Below are positions 1 through 8,762 of a stretch of DNA of 48,107 nucleotides, piece after piece. The notes under the pieces are model-generated. The model saw only the letters and a program-made list of their open reading frames with translations. It was not told the origin of the DNA and ran no database searches. How positions within the stretch are numbered: position 1 is the stretch's first letter; each line of letters starts with the position of its first letter. Made by a program: the position numbers and the translations under genes. Source of the DNA: Candidatus Gastranaerophilales bacterium (lineage in GTDB: Bacteria; Cyanobacteriota; Vampirovibrionia; Gastranaerophilales; Gastranaerophilaceae); the NCBI GenBank assembly GCA_944326525.1, contig CALVEG010000014.1:1-48107 (forward strand), written 5' to 3'.

Positions 1-15
1 AAATCTTAAATAAAA

Positions 16-771
16 CTAAAACATTTTGGAGCGTTTTTCTTTAATTTTTTCAATTTTTTCTTTGTAATCGGAACCAAGCAAATCTCCGACGGATTTGTAT
101 AATTTAAGAATAGCGTGTTCAATATTTTTGCTGTTCATAGAAACCATATCCTGTGCCATTTCACTGTTAGACATAGCAAGACGGGTCATATCACGAAATC
201 CGCTTGATGCAAGATCAAGTGCCAGCGGATTTTCTTCAGCGGCTGTAAAAAGTGCCTGAGAAATTACCATAGGCATATGTGAAATTAATGCAACTGCTTC
301 ATCGTGTAATTGGGGTTTTGTGATAACAGGTTTTGCGCCTAGTGTCTGAATAATTTCAATAAGCTTCGTAATATCTTTTGTGCCAAATTCAGGAGTTATT
401 GCCCATTTTGCTCCCTTAAACATCTCAGGAAAAGAATTTTCAAACCCTTTATGTTCAGTTCCTGCCATCGGGTGAGATGGGATAAAATTGTAGGGCCTTT
501 GTTTTTGGCATACGAATTCTTTCAAACTGCAGACATCTGTCACCAGATTTTCTTCACTTAAGAATTTTTCAAGTTCGTCTAAAATTCCAAGAGTTTTATT
601 CATCGCAGAACACACAAAAACTACTTCGCAATCTTTCAAAACATCATAATTTTTATAAATATTTTCGCCGTTTTGCGAAGCTGAAACTCCGATTACATTA
701 AAGCCTTTTTCTTGTAATCCTTTAAAAATTGATCCGCCTATAAGTCCGAGTCCGACAACTCCGATTTTCAT
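16..771 (-). CDS. tyrA: Prephenate/arogenate dehydrogenase
   Basis: Oxidative decarboxylation of prephenate (or arogenate) in tyrosine synthesis, cytoplasmic. The 251-aa protein opens with the Rossmann dinucleotide motif GLGLIGG (about residues 7-13) and carries the family motif HPMAGTE (about 100-106) followed by GFENSF. The length is typical of a stand-alone dehydrogenase with no fused chorismate mutase or ACT domain. Its start ATG overlaps the proA stop in an ATGA (4 bp), so it is the last gene of proB-proA-tyrA and is probably translationally coupled. Stop is TAG. Prephenate versus arogenate preference cannot be read from the sequence. The pairing of a tyrosine gene with proline genes is unusual. 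Confidence 0.9.
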   Translation of the reverse strand: MKIGVVGLGLIGGSIFKGLQEKGFNVIGVSASQNGENIYKNYDVLKDCEVVFVCSAMNKTLGILDELEKFLSEENLVTDVCSLKEFVCQKQRPYNFIPSHPMAGTEHKGFENSFPEMFKGAKWAITPEFGTKDITKLIEIIQTLGAKPVITKPQLHDEAVALISHMPMVISQALFTAAEENPLALDLASSGFRDMTRLAMSNSEMAQDMVSMNSKNIEHAILKLYKSVGDLLGSDYKEKIEKIKEKRSKMF

Positions 772-2060
772 TTTACTATCCTCTTAAGTCCAGGATTTTC
801 TGGAACTTTTTGAAGTTCTCTATAATTGAAGTGTTTCCTACCTTCAACATAATCCGCGACAATTTGACCTTTACCTGTGAGTTTGTATTTGTATATTGTA
901 AGCCCCTCAAGTCCGACAGGACCTCTTGCGTGGATTTTGCTTGTTGAAATCCCGACTTCTGCACCAAATCCGTAGCGGAATCCGTCAGCAAATCTTGTTG
1001 AAACATTGAAATAAACTCCTGCTGAATTAACTTTGTTCATAAAATTCTCGGCATTTTCTATGTTCTTGGTTATTATGCAATCGGTGTGGCCTGAGCCGTA
1101 AGTGTTTATATGATTAATTGCTTCATCAAGATTTTTAACCGTTTTGAATGCAAGAATTTTATCTCCGTATTCGTGTGCCCAGCTTTCTGGATTTGAAATA
1201 AGCTTTATTTCCGCAAGCTGTAGGGCTGCTAAAAGTTCATCTTTTTTTGCAAAATTTTCGTGTATAAGTAAAGTTTCTACACTATTACATGCGCTTGGGT
1301 ATTGAGTTTTGGCATCAATAATTATTTTTTCTGCTTCATAAATATCTGCACTTTCGTCTACAAATATATGGCAAATTCCGTCTGCGTGACCAAGTACAGG
1401 AATTTTGGTATTTTCTTTAACGAATTTAACAAGGCTGTTTCCACCTCTTGGAATGATTAGATTAATATATTTGTCGCATTTAAGCATTTCTCCGACATCA
1501 TCACGAGAAAAAACTTGCTGAACAACATTTTTGGGAAAGCCTTCTACTTTATCAAGTGCGTTGTTTATTATTTCGAGAATTTTTTTATTTGTATTTGTAG
1601 TTTCTTTGCCGCCTTTTAGAATAACCGCATTAGAGGATTTGATTGCAAGTGATGAAATCTGTGAAATAACATCGGGTCTTGCTTCAAAAATTATTCCTAA
1701 AACCCCGATAGGACAAGAAACTTTAGATAAAACTAAATCTTCATCAAGTTCTTTAACGAATAAATTTTTGTTAACCGGATCAGGAAGTTTTGCAATTTCT
1801 CGAACTCCTGCAATCATATCTCGCATTTTGTTTTCATCCAGTTTCAATCGGTTGAAAGTTGCTTTGGAGAGTTCTCCTGTTTTAACTAGCGGTTCTGCAA
1901 ATTCAAGGTCAAGCTTGTTTGCTTTAAATATTTCTCCTTGATTTTCTTCAAGTCCGTCAGCAATTTTTTTTAAAGCTTCATTTTTAATTTTTTCACTTAA
2001 AGATGCTGTCAAAAGCGAAGCTTCTTTTGCTTTTTTTGCAATTTCAATAAAATCTGTCAT
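768..2060 (-). CDS. proA: Gamma-glutamyl phosphate reductase
   Basis: Second step of proline synthesis: NADPH reduction of gamma-glutamyl phosphate to glutamate semialdehyde. The 430-aa protein is an aldehyde-dehydrogenase-fold enzyme with FEARPDV (about 125-131), the IPRGG segment and the catalytic cysteine in YPSACNSVE (about C258). The length matches the family. It lies 9 bp downstream of proB and overlaps tyrA by 4 bp, all on the minus strand. Stop codon is TGA, one of several normal TGA stops in the window, which matters for the GT9 entry near 30.3 kb. Confidence 0.96.
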   Translation of the reverse strand: MTDFIEIAKKAKEASLLTASLSEKIKNEALKKIADGLEENQGEIFKANKLDLEFAEPLVKTGELSKATFNRLKLDENKMRDMIAGVREIAKLPDPVNKNLFVKELDEDLVLSKVSCPIGVLGIIFEARPDVISQISSLAIKSSNAVILKGGKETTNTNKKILEIINNALDKVEGFPKNVVQQVFSRDDVGEMLKCDKYINLIIPRGGNSLVKFVKENTKIPVLGHADGICHIFVDESADIYEAEKIIIDAKTQYPSACNSVETLLIHENFAKKDELLAALQLAEIKLISNPESWAHEYGDKILAFKTVKNLDEAINHINTYGSGHTDCIITKNIENAENFMNKVNSAGVYFNVSTRFADGFRYGFGAEVGISTSKIHARGPVGLEGLTIYKYKLTGKGQIVADYVEGRKHFNYRELQKVPENPGLKRIVK

Positions 2061-2069
2061 GAAAACTCC

Positions 2070-3212
2070 TTACAAAATAGTTATGTTGTCACGAGTAATT
2101 ATTGCGTCGTAATTTTTAAATCCGAGAACTTTGATAATATCATCTGAATGGCATCCGATAACTTTTCGGCAGGATTCAGAATCATAATTAACCATTCCTC
2201 TTGCAAATTCGTGGTCATTTTCATCAATAATTGAAATAACATCACCTTTGTCAAATTCATGGATTACATCAATCACGCCGATAGGCAAAAGGCTTTTCTC
2301 TTTTTCAACAAGAGCTTTTTTTGCACCATGGTTAACTTTAATTTTTCCGATAATATTTGTCGCATAACCAATCCAACGTTTTTTATCTGATAAGCCTTCC
2401 GTTTGTGGAAGAAACATTGTGCCGAGTTCCTCCCCTTCAAAAACTTTTTTAATTACATACGGAATTTTTCCGTTAGCAATAAGAACTTTTCCTCCAAAAC
2501 GTGTGACCATTCTTGCTGCCATCAGTTTTGTTCTCATTCCTCCTCTGCCGCCGTCTGAAGCGTCTGTTCCAAGTTCGAGAATTTCATCAGTAACTTCTTT
2601 TACGACCGGAATAATTTTTGCATCAGGATTTTCTTTCGGATTTTTGTCATATAACCCGTCTACATCGGATAAAATCAAAAGTAAATCAGCATCAAGTTCA
2701 CTTGCTACAAGCGCTGAAAGTTTGTCGTTATCTGAAAAACATACTTGCATATGTTCGTATCTGGGGTCAACTTCTATACTTGAAACGGTGTCATTTTGGT
2801 TTATTACGGGAATTACACCAAGTTCAAGAAGTTTATTTAATGTAGTTCTTAGGCTCAAGTATCTTGTTCTTATTCCAAAATCGTCTTCTGTTAAAAGAAT
2901 TTGTGCTGCAACAAGCCCGTAACCGTCAAACCCGCTTTCATATATGGACATCAATTTGCCCTGACCTATTGCGGCGCAAGCCTGTTTAAGGGCTGTTCCG
3001 GTTGTTCCTTCTAAACCTAATCGTTTTCTGCCTAATCCGACAGCACCAGAGGTTATCAAGATAACTTCTTTCCCTGATTTTACAAGGGAGGCCATATCTT
3101 CAATAAATGAAAAAACTCTTGGTAGTGAAACATTTCCGTCACTGTTTCTTAAGATATTTGTGCCGAGTTTTACGACAACTCGCTTTGCGTTTATAAATTC
3201 TTTTCTGTCCAT
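2070..3212 (-). CDS. proB: Glutamate 5-kinase with PUA domain
   Basis: First step of proline synthesis: ATP-dependent phosphorylation of glutamate. An amino-acid kinase domain (VVKLGTNIL near the N-terminus, LITSGAVGLG, VINQNDTVS, LSDVDGLYD, GGRGGMRTKL) is followed from about residue 275 by a PUA domain (LLPIGVI to FARGMVNYDSE). At 380 aa this is the full two-domain form, normally feedback-inhibited by proline. It is the first gene of proB-proA-tyrA. No Shine-Dalgarno is visible. A TGC-TATAAT box lies exactly 6 nt before the ATG, so a leaderless mRNA is likely. Confidence 0.96.
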   Translation of the reverse strand: MDRKEFINAKRVVVKLGTNILRNSDGNVSLPRVFSFIEDMASLVKSGKEVILITSGAVGLGRKRLGLEGTTGTALKQACAAIGQGKLMSIYESGFDGYGLVAAQILLTEDDFGIRTRYLSLRTTLNKLLELGVIPVINQNDTVSSIEVDPRYEHMQVCFSDNDKLSALVASELDADLLLILSDVDGLYDKNPKENPDAKIIPVVKEVTDEILELGTDASDGGRGGMRTKLMAARMVTRFGGKVLIANGKIPYVIKKVFEGEELGTMFLPQTEGLSDKKRWIGYATNIIGKIKVNHGAKKALVEKEKSLLPIGVIDVIHEFDKGDVISIIDENDHEFARGMVNYDSESCRKVIGCHSDDIIKVLGFKNYDAIITRDNITIL

Positions 3213-3227
3213 AAAAAAATTATAGCA
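3213..3227 (-). promoter_or_regulatory. Extended -10 promoter abutting the proB start (predicted leaderless)
   Basis: On the minus strand TGC-TATAAT (hexamer at 3219-3224) is followed by six T and then the ATG. With the usual 6-7 nt from -10 to the start point, transcription would begin at or next to the A of ATG. No good -35 is seen, as expected for an extended -10. Confidence 0.7.
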
Positions 3228-3280
3228 TAGAAAATATTTTTAATGATGTGATTTTGTATTTAACTTTAAATTAATTATAG

Positions 3281-3566
3281 GTGCGTCGGAATGACGCACA
3301 CTACAATAATAAATAAAAGCCTCCTGCAGGGTCTTGCGCAGACAGCGGTCGCTTTTGTGGAAAAGCGACGCAAACCACGCCCTGCACTCCGTTCGCTAAT
3401 CATTTGTAATTGTTTTACCCAAAGCAAGCAAACTCGCTTCGCTCAAACAAAGCTTGCTTTTGAAGCTGTGAAACAAAACAATGCTTGCTCACTCCGTGAA
3501 GGGCGATTATTTTTTAAATTAAATTTTTTCTGATAATTACAAAAAGGTTGCGTTGTTTGACGCACA
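3281..3566. repeat. Interspersed hairpin-rich repeat, copy 1
   Basis: Core at 3319-3510 framed by two copies of a palindrome: GTGCGTC-GGAAT-GACGCAC at 3281-3299 and a wobble-tolerant version ending GACGCAC at about 3548-3565. Inside the core are a 9-bp hairpin GTCGCTTTT/AAAAGCGAC (3348-3356 and 3361-3369), a nested pair TTGTTTTAC/GTGAAACAA (3410-3418, 3468-3476) around AAGCAAGC/GCTTGCTT (3422-3429, 3452-3459), and TCAC-TCC-GTGA (3489-3499). It is richer in G+C than its surroundings. About 93% identical to the copy at 47.8 kb. An 80-codon frame crosses it but is not called as a gene. It fills most of the 442-bp gap between proB and the methyltransferase gene. Function unknown. Confidence 0.85.
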
Positions 3567-3639
3567 TAAAAATAGGTGTAGCACCAAAATAGTAAAATAA
3601 ATTTAGCGTTTTTCTTTAGAAATTTAAAGAAAATTTTTA

Positions 3640-3654
3640 TGTTAAAATCGGGTT
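3640..3654 (+). promoter_or_regulatory. Extended -10 promoter abutting the methyltransferase start (predicted leaderless)
   Basis: TGT-TAAAAT (hexamer 3643-3648) followed by CGGGTT and the ATG at 3655: the same 6-nt spacing as at proB. No Shine-Dalgarno upstream. Confidence 0.65.
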
Positions 3655-4572
3655 ATGATTTTTATTGGTGAAAATATTCATGTCATTTCTAAAAATGTTA
3701 GAGAAGCACTTTTAAAGCGTGATGAAAGTTTTGTAAAAAGGCTTTTGAGTATCCAAAGTGGTATGGATTTTGCAGATTTGAATGTTGGTCCTGCAAGAGG
3801 TGATTTAAGCGGAATTTTAAGTTGGATTTGTCCGATTGTCGAAGAAAATTCCAATTTGAAACTTTGTTTGGACACGACAAATTTTGATGAAATGAGAAAT
3901 GCATTTGAGTTTATAAAGTGTCCCGAAAAAGTAATTTTAAACAGCACAACAGGAGATGACTCAAAGCTTGAGCAGATGTTGGATTTGGTCTGCCAAAAGG
4001 GGTGTAATTTAATTGCTCTTACAATGACTAAAGAAGAAGGTATTCCAAAAAGTTGCGACGGGCGAATGGAGATTGCGTTTAAAATTTATGAAAAATGTTT
4101 GGAAAAAAATATTGCGGAAAAAGTTTATTTTGATCCGCTGATTTTGCCTGTTAAGGCTGACCAATCTCAGGCAAAAAAGTCGCTTGATACTTTAAAAATG
4201 CTGAAAGAAGCTTTTGAAATCCCTGTGAAAACCGTAATTGGACTTTCAAATATTTCAAACGGTGCTCCTGAAAATTTAAGGGGGATGATTAACAGAGTTT
4301 ATGCAGTACTTGCCTTTGGTGCGGGGTTGGATGCTGTAATTATGGATGCATCAGATAATGAATTGAAAAGAATTTTGAATATGCTTGAAGCTAAGATTCC
4401 CCAAAATGCTTTAGATAACCTTTATATTAGTTTAAGTGAAATGATAAAAAACTTTGGAGATTTGGAAGATATTAAATATGACAAGAACGATTCTAAACAA
4501 GTAGAGGTTATAAAAACTTGTGAAGTGTTGTTGAATAAAAAAATATATTCTGATAGTTTTGCACAAGTTTAA
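3655..4572 (+). CDS. Pterin-binding methyltransferase (methyltetrahydrofolate:corrinoid protein methyltransferase-like)
   Basis: A 305-aa TIM-barrel pterin-binding protein of the DHPS/MeTr superfamily. Visible family segments are FADLNVGPARGD near residue 40, LCLDTTN, ILNSTTGD, LIALTMTKEEGIP, YFDPLILP and VIGLSNISNGAP, ending in the barrel strand LDAVIMDASD. These match the AcsE/MtrH/MetH-domain group, which moves a methyl group from methyltetrahydrofolate to a cobalamin-bearing partner. Slightly longer than the usual 260-270 aa of AcsE. No corrinoid protein, CO dehydrogenase or methionine synthase gene lies beside it, so the acceptor is unknown. Dihydropteroate synthase is less likely because the motifs follow the MeTr pattern. 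Confidence 0.8.
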   Translation: MIFIGENIHVISKNVREALLKRDESFVKRLLSIQSGMDFADLNVGPARGDLSGILSWICPIVEENSNLKLCLDTTNFDEMRNAFEFIKCPEKVILNSTTGDDSKLEQMLDLVCQKGCNLIALTMTKEEGIPKSCDGRMEIAFKIYEKCLEKNIAEKVYFDPLILPVKADQSQAKKSLDTLKMLKEAFEIPVKTVIGLSNISNGAPENLRGMINRVYAVLAFGAGLDAVIMDASDNELKRILNMLEAKIPQNALDNLYISLSEMIKNFGDLEDIKYDKNDSKQVEVIKTCEVLLNKKIYSDSFAQV

Positions 4573-4654
4573 TTTTTATGCTAATATATTGCCAAGGATA
4601 TGCAATGGTATTTGCGTATTATAAAAAAGGGTTGAGGTTATTATTATTAAAATC

Positions 4655-4669
4655 AGGAGCGGGAAAATT
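4655..4669 (+). promoter_or_regulatory. Ribosome binding site that points to an ATT start
   Basis: AGGAG (4655-4659), a 7-nt spacer, then ATT AAA AAG CAA. This is the only good Shine-Dalgarno near the 5' end, and the only placement that gives a whole signal peptide. Confidence 0.7.
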
Positions 4670-6757
4670 AAAAAGCAATTATTAACAGTTTCGGCAGTTT
4701 TAGCGTTGATGTTTAGTGGTGTTCCGGCAGAAGCTTATATGCCTCCGGAAGCAAATACTCTTTACCAGCAGGCATGCACTTTGGAGTATCAGCACAATTT
4801 TGAAGAAGCTATTTTGAAAATTCAAGAAGCTATAAAAATAGCAGGAGATGATGCTCTTCTTTATACAAAGCTTGCAGGACTTTTGACTGAAACAGACAGG
4901 TTTGATGAAGCAATTGAGGCTTATAATACGGTAGTGAAACTTAGACCTGATGACGCTTTTGTTTATATTAGTATTGGTAATATTTATGAAACCCAAGCTA
5001 AATATATTCAGGCTTTGGAAGCTTATAATCAAGCTTTAAAACTTTTTCCGCAATATAAATATAATTATTTGAATATCGCAAATGTCGAATATTTGATGAA
5101 TGATTATAACGCAGCCATTGAAAATTATGAAAAGTTTTTAGAAACATATTCTAACCACAAAGAAGCAAGAGAAAGTCTTGCAAATGCTTATTTATCTGCG
5201 AATAAACCGGATAAAGCAGTTGAAGAATATTCAAAACTTTATGAAGCTGACTCTTCCAATTTTAAATATAATTCCAATTATGGTATTGCATTATTTCAGA
5301 CAGAAAATTATGCAAAAGCCGTTGAGTTTTTGGAAAGAGCTATTGAACAAGAACCGGACAGCTTGTCAGCTCATATGAGCCTTGCTCTTTCTTATCAGGA
5401 ACTTAATAAAAAAGAAGAAGCTTTAAGACAGTATGAAATTGTATTTAATCAAGCGCCCAATTTACATTCCATAAGATTTGATTATGCAAATCTTTTGGCT
5501 GATATGGGCAAAAATGGTGAAGCAATTGCGCAATACAAAATTTATGCTGAAAATTATCCTGAAGATGTCAGAACTTTTAAAAACATGGCAATTGTTTATA
5601 AAAGACTTAATGATTATGACAACACCATCGCAAATTATGAAAAGGCACTTGCTCTTGATGGTAAAGATTTGGATATCAAAAAAGAACTTGCGACTTGCTA
5701 TCATATGAGGAAAGATTATGCAAAAGCACTTAAGTATTATGATGAAGTTTTGCAATCTGAACCCAACAATTATGATGTTAAAGTAAATAGAGCTATCGCA
5801 CTTCACGCTCAAGAAAAATATGAAGAAGCTATTTCTGTTTATAAAGAATTACTTTCACAAAAAGAAAATCCGATAATAGAAAGTAATTTGACAGAGGCTC
5901 TTGTTGCACAAGGTAAAATTGATTTTGATTTAAAAAATTATTCAAAAGCATCTGAAGAATTTGAGCAGGCTATATCCAGAGGTACGAAAGACGGGTTTGC
6001 ATATTATGGGCTTGCAAATTGCTATCGGGTTAGCGGTGCGAAAGACAAGGCCGGAGAATTATACGAAAAGGCAGTAGAATTATCTCCGCAGCAAAAGTTG
6101 TTTAGTGATGAGTATGCTGAATTTATTGCAGAAATGAATGCAGCTTCTTCTGTGAAAAATCCTTCGGTAAATGATACTCAACCCGTTGAATTAAATGCTG
6201 AATCTAGTGAGGCTTCAAATACTCAAACTCAAGATGGAAAACTTCCTTCTATAAGTGTTGAAAATGGAGATGAAAATGTAGTTGCCGTTGCAAATGTCGA
6301 TAAAAGTAAAGATTTAATTGCAAAAGGTGATGAAGCATATAAAAAAGATAATTTTGACAGTGCTGTGGAAAATTATAAAGCTGCTTTAAAAATTAATCCA
6401 AGTGATGAAGAAACTCTTTTAAAACTTGGTAATATTTACAAAATGCAGAATGATAATGGAAAAGCACTTGATTTTTATAAAAAAGCTATTTTTGTAAATC
6501 CTGATTATGCTGATGGATGGTTTAATTTAGGTCTTGTGTATGCTAACGATAACAATATTTCAAAAAGCAAGGAATGTTTTGAGAAGGTAATTTCTCTCGA
6601 TGCAGAATATGCTTATGCTTATTATGCTTTAGCTATCGCTTATGAAGAAGAAGACAATAAAGCAGAAGCTGTAAATAATTACCGTGCATTTTTGAAATAT
6701 AACAAAGATACCAATATGGTAAAGGTTATAGAAGATAGGATTAACAGCTTACAGTAA
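4667..6757 (+). CDS. Exported TPR-repeat protein with apparent ATT start codon
   Basis: A 696-aa protein built almost wholly of tetratricopeptide repeats: about a dozen from residue 30 to 460, an acidic Ser/Asn-rich linker (about 475-530), then four more. The first ATG (4709) or TTG (4706) would cut a signal peptide in half. Reading upstream in frame, AGGAG at 4655-4659 lies 7 nt before ATT at 4667, and starting there gives IKKQLLTVSAVLALMFSG then VPAEA, a complete signal peptide with an AxA cleavage site. No ATG, GTG or TTG exists between the upstream stop (4622) and 4706. Likely periplasmic or envelope scaffold. It shares an A with the next gene in TAATG, so the two are coupled. Confidence 0.85.
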   Translation: MKKQLLTVSAVLALMFSGVPAEAYMPPEANTLYQQACTLEYQHNFEEAILKIQEAIKIAGDDALLYTKLAGLLTETDRFDEAIEAYNTVVKLRPDDAFVYISIGNIYETQAKYIQALEAYNQALKLFPQYKYNYLNIANVEYLMNDYNAAIENYEKFLETYSNHKEARESLANAYLSANKPDKAVEEYSKLYEADSSNFKYNSNYGIALFQTENYAKAVEFLERAIEQEPDSLSAHMSLALSYQELNKKEEALRQYEIVFNQAPNLHSIRFDYANLLADMGKNGEAIAQYKIYAENYPEDVRTFKNMAIVYKRLNDYDNTIANYEKALALDGKDLDIKKELATCYHMRKDYAKALKYYDEVLQSEPNNYDVKVNRAIALHAQEKYEEAISVYKELLSQKENPIIESNLTEALVAQGKIDFDLKNYSKASEEFEQAISRGTKDGFAYYGLANCYRVSGAKDKAGELYEKAVELSPQQKLFSDEYAEFIAEMNAASSVKNPSVNDTQPVELNAESSEASNTQTQDGKLPSISVENGDENVVAVANVDKSKDLIAKGDEAYKKDNFDSAVENYKAALKINPSDEETLLKLGNIYKMQNDNGKALDFYKKAIFVNPDYADGWFNLGLVYANDNNISKSKECFEKVISLDAEYAYAYYALAIAYEEEDNKAEAVNNYRAFLKYNKDTNMVKVIEDRINSLQ

Positions 6758-7164
6758 TGCGAAAAATTTTATTTACAGTCTGTATATTATTAATAATGAT
6801 TTTTACAACAGCCTGTGACGATGAAAAACCTGGGATATTGTTTAATAAATATCCTATAACTGTTGATACGGTAATGGGACATGAGCAGGTTTTTGAGAAA
6901 GGTACAAGGATTTATTATCTTGTTGTGATGCCTAAAAAAATTCACTCAAGATTTATGTATTTGCAGATTGTTAAAAAAGATAATGATTACGGCAGATTAG
7001 GTTATAAAGTTTATTACGGTAAAGATATAAGATTAAAAGATGAACAGATTTATTATTATGACGATTACATAGTAATAAATCAGTCCGGAAGTTATGTTAT
7101 GCAGATATTTTCGCGTGACAATCCCAGAACCCCTTTAACTATGAATGAATTTTGGGTTAAGTAG
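6757..7164 (+). CDS. Small putative lipoprotein, unknown function
   Basis: 135 aa. A basic-hydrophobic N-terminus (RKILFTVCILLIMIFTTAC) ends in Cys20 followed by DDEK, which reads as a lipoprotein signal with an imperfect lipobox (TTAC rather than LxxC). The rest looks beta-rich (RIYYLVVMP, YGRLGYKVYYG, QSGSYVMQIF) and resembles no family I recognise. Start overlaps the stop of the TPR gene by one base (TAATG), so the pair probably works together at the envelope. The 3' end overlaps the convergent radical SAM gene by 8 bp. Confidence 0.75.
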   Translation: MRKILFTVCILLIMIFTTACDDEKPGILFNKYPITVDTVMGHEQVFEKGTRIYYLVVMPKKIHSRFMYLQIVKKDNDYGRLGYKVYYGKDIRLKDEQIYYYDDYIVINQSGSYVMQIFSRDNPRTPLTMNEFWVK

Positions 7165-8623
7165 ATAATATTTCTTTGCGGTTTATGTCTTCTTTTGATA
7201 TGGGGTAATCTTCTCTTAAATTGGCAAGTTTTGGAGTTTTCGATTTGTTTTTTAAGTTAAGCTGAATTTCGGTTGGGAAAAATCTTGCGTAATCCATATG
7301 GTAAACTTTTCCATCTGTGTCAATTAATCTCATTGCTATATAGCTGTGGTATCTTCCGTTGGTTTTTAAATCCTGTGCCATAATAACTGTGGATTCTGTA
7401 TGGTTTTGCATTGGGGCTTTTATTTTAAAATCCTGCATAAATTTCCCCATTCTGCCTGAAGAATTTAAATTAGCATCAAATCTATAAATTTTGGAAAAAT
7501 ATAAATCTATTAAATTATTAATTTCAGCTTTAGATTTTACATATTTTTGTTCACCTTTAAGATCGGCATAGTACATTTTTGCAAGCTTGTTCAGAACATC
7601 AGTGCCAAGTTCAAACATTGCTGAAAAATCAAAATATTGGGCATTTTTTGCGTTATCCCCAAAACTTCTTGACATTACATTAAATTTTTTGTCCTTGGCA
7701 AGCGGGGTGAAAGTATACAGTGCATTTGCAATTCTGTCGGTGAATTTGTTTTTAAGTCTTAAATATTTTTCTTTGTCACCGTTTTTAAGTGCTTTAACGG
7801 CCGCAATATAAGAAGCGTTAAAACAGTTAAATGAAAGGTTGAAAGCATTTAATTGATCCATATTTTCCGGTTTTGAAAAATATTCGGCATATTTTTCTGC
7901 GCGTTCCTGAAGTTTTTTATTGTTCGGGTCCCATCCGGAAGTGTCAAAAACAGTTCTTCTGCCTAATGAATTGTATAACTCGCTTGAAAGTTTTGTAAAG
8001 TCGTAAATATTGCCTTTTTTATCCTTTATTGCAATATCAATACAATCGGAATCGTAAAAAAGTTCTGTTGATCTGTATAATAAAGTACCATTTCCTGATG
8101 TCATATTTTCGCCAAATAAAGGTAAATTTCCAAGCCGTTTTCTAAGTTTTTTATATCCATCTGTGATTAGTTTGAAATCTTCCCAGGACATTTCTCTGTT
8201 TGAAGGTTTGGCATCAGCGTAACAGTATCCGCACATGTTTTTGCAGCCTCTTCTAACTGCTATAACGTGCAGGTTTTCGCTCATATATTGAATATCTTTC
8301 ATTGAAAGACCTTTAAAAACTTCAATTCCATATTGAATTCCTTCCATTGTTTCCATACTCAGGTTTCTGAAAAGAATTTTGTCACCGTTTGGATTTTTTG
8401 CAAGTTCTTTATTTACAATCTTGGCATACCGTTTAACTTCTAAAAAATTCAAATATTCAGTCAAATTTTTTATCAAATTTCCTTTGAAAGCCACGGTATA
8501 AGAATTTTGTTGGCTGGCGGTAGTTGAAAAATAATTCCGCTCCAGTTTTTGCGCTCTATTGTTTGCATTAACATTATTGTTTGAATTTATATTTTTGTAG
8601 TAATAATTTGCAGTAATTCTCAT
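7157..8623 (-). CDS. Radical SAM protein of unknown specificity
   Basis: 488 aa. A cysteine motif of the radical SAM type, RRGCKNMCGYCYAD (C-x3-C-x2-C), lies near residue 125-138 and should bind a 4Fe-4S cluster and S-adenosylmethionine. The N-terminal 55 residues are Asn-rich and low-complexity, ending in YTVAFKGN, and look like a leader rather than part of the barrel; a similar arrangement opens the protein at 21964. The rest includes GENMTSGNGT and a long helical C-terminal half with no motif I know. It stands alone, convergent with the lipoprotein gene. Substrate unknown; an anaerobic-SME-like or peptide-modifying role is possible but unsupported. Confidence 0.75.
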   Translation of the reverse strand: MRITANYYYKNINSNNNVNANNRAQKLERNYFSTTASQQNSYTVAFKGNLIKNLTEYLNFLEVKRYAKIVNKELAKNPNGDKILFRNLSMETMEGIQYGIEVFKGLSMKDIQYMSENLHVIAVRRGCKNMCGYCYADAKPSNREMSWEDFKLITDGYKKLRKRLGNLPLFGENMTSGNGTLLYRSTELFYDSDCIDIAIKDKKGNIYDFTKLSSELYNSLGRRTVFDTSGWDPNNKKLQERAEKYAEYFSKPENMDQLNAFNLSFNCFNASYIAAVKALKNGDKEKYLRLKNKFTDRIANALYTFTPLAKDKKFNVMSRSFGDNAKNAQYFDFSAMFELGTDVLNKLAKMYYADLKGEQKYVKSKAEINNLIDLYFSKIYRFDANLNSSGRMGKFMQDFKIKAPMQNHTESTVIMAQDLKTNGRYHSYIAMRLIDTDGKVYHMDYARFFPTEIQLNLKNKSKTPKLANLREDYPISKEDINRKEILST

Positions 8624-8762
8624 ACTTTTTTAAAACTTCTAAAAATAATTTTTGTTATATGTAACAGGATGTAAATTTAAAAATAATTAAAGTTAATTAA
8701 TTTTACTAAATATTTTTATATAAATATGTAATAAATGGGGATATTTGGAAAGGAGATTTATT

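Noticed and set aside
3291-3533. An 80-codon ATG frame across repeat copy 1
   Set aside because: Its ATG lies in the framing palindrome, there is no ribosome site, and copy 2 has no equivalent start. Hairpin conservation explains the sequence at least as well, so it is discussed as a finding, not called as a gene.
3547-3566. Integron attC site from GTTTGAC next to hairpins
   Set aside because: The core should be GTTRRRY; GTTTGAC does not fit, and there is no integrase or cassette array.
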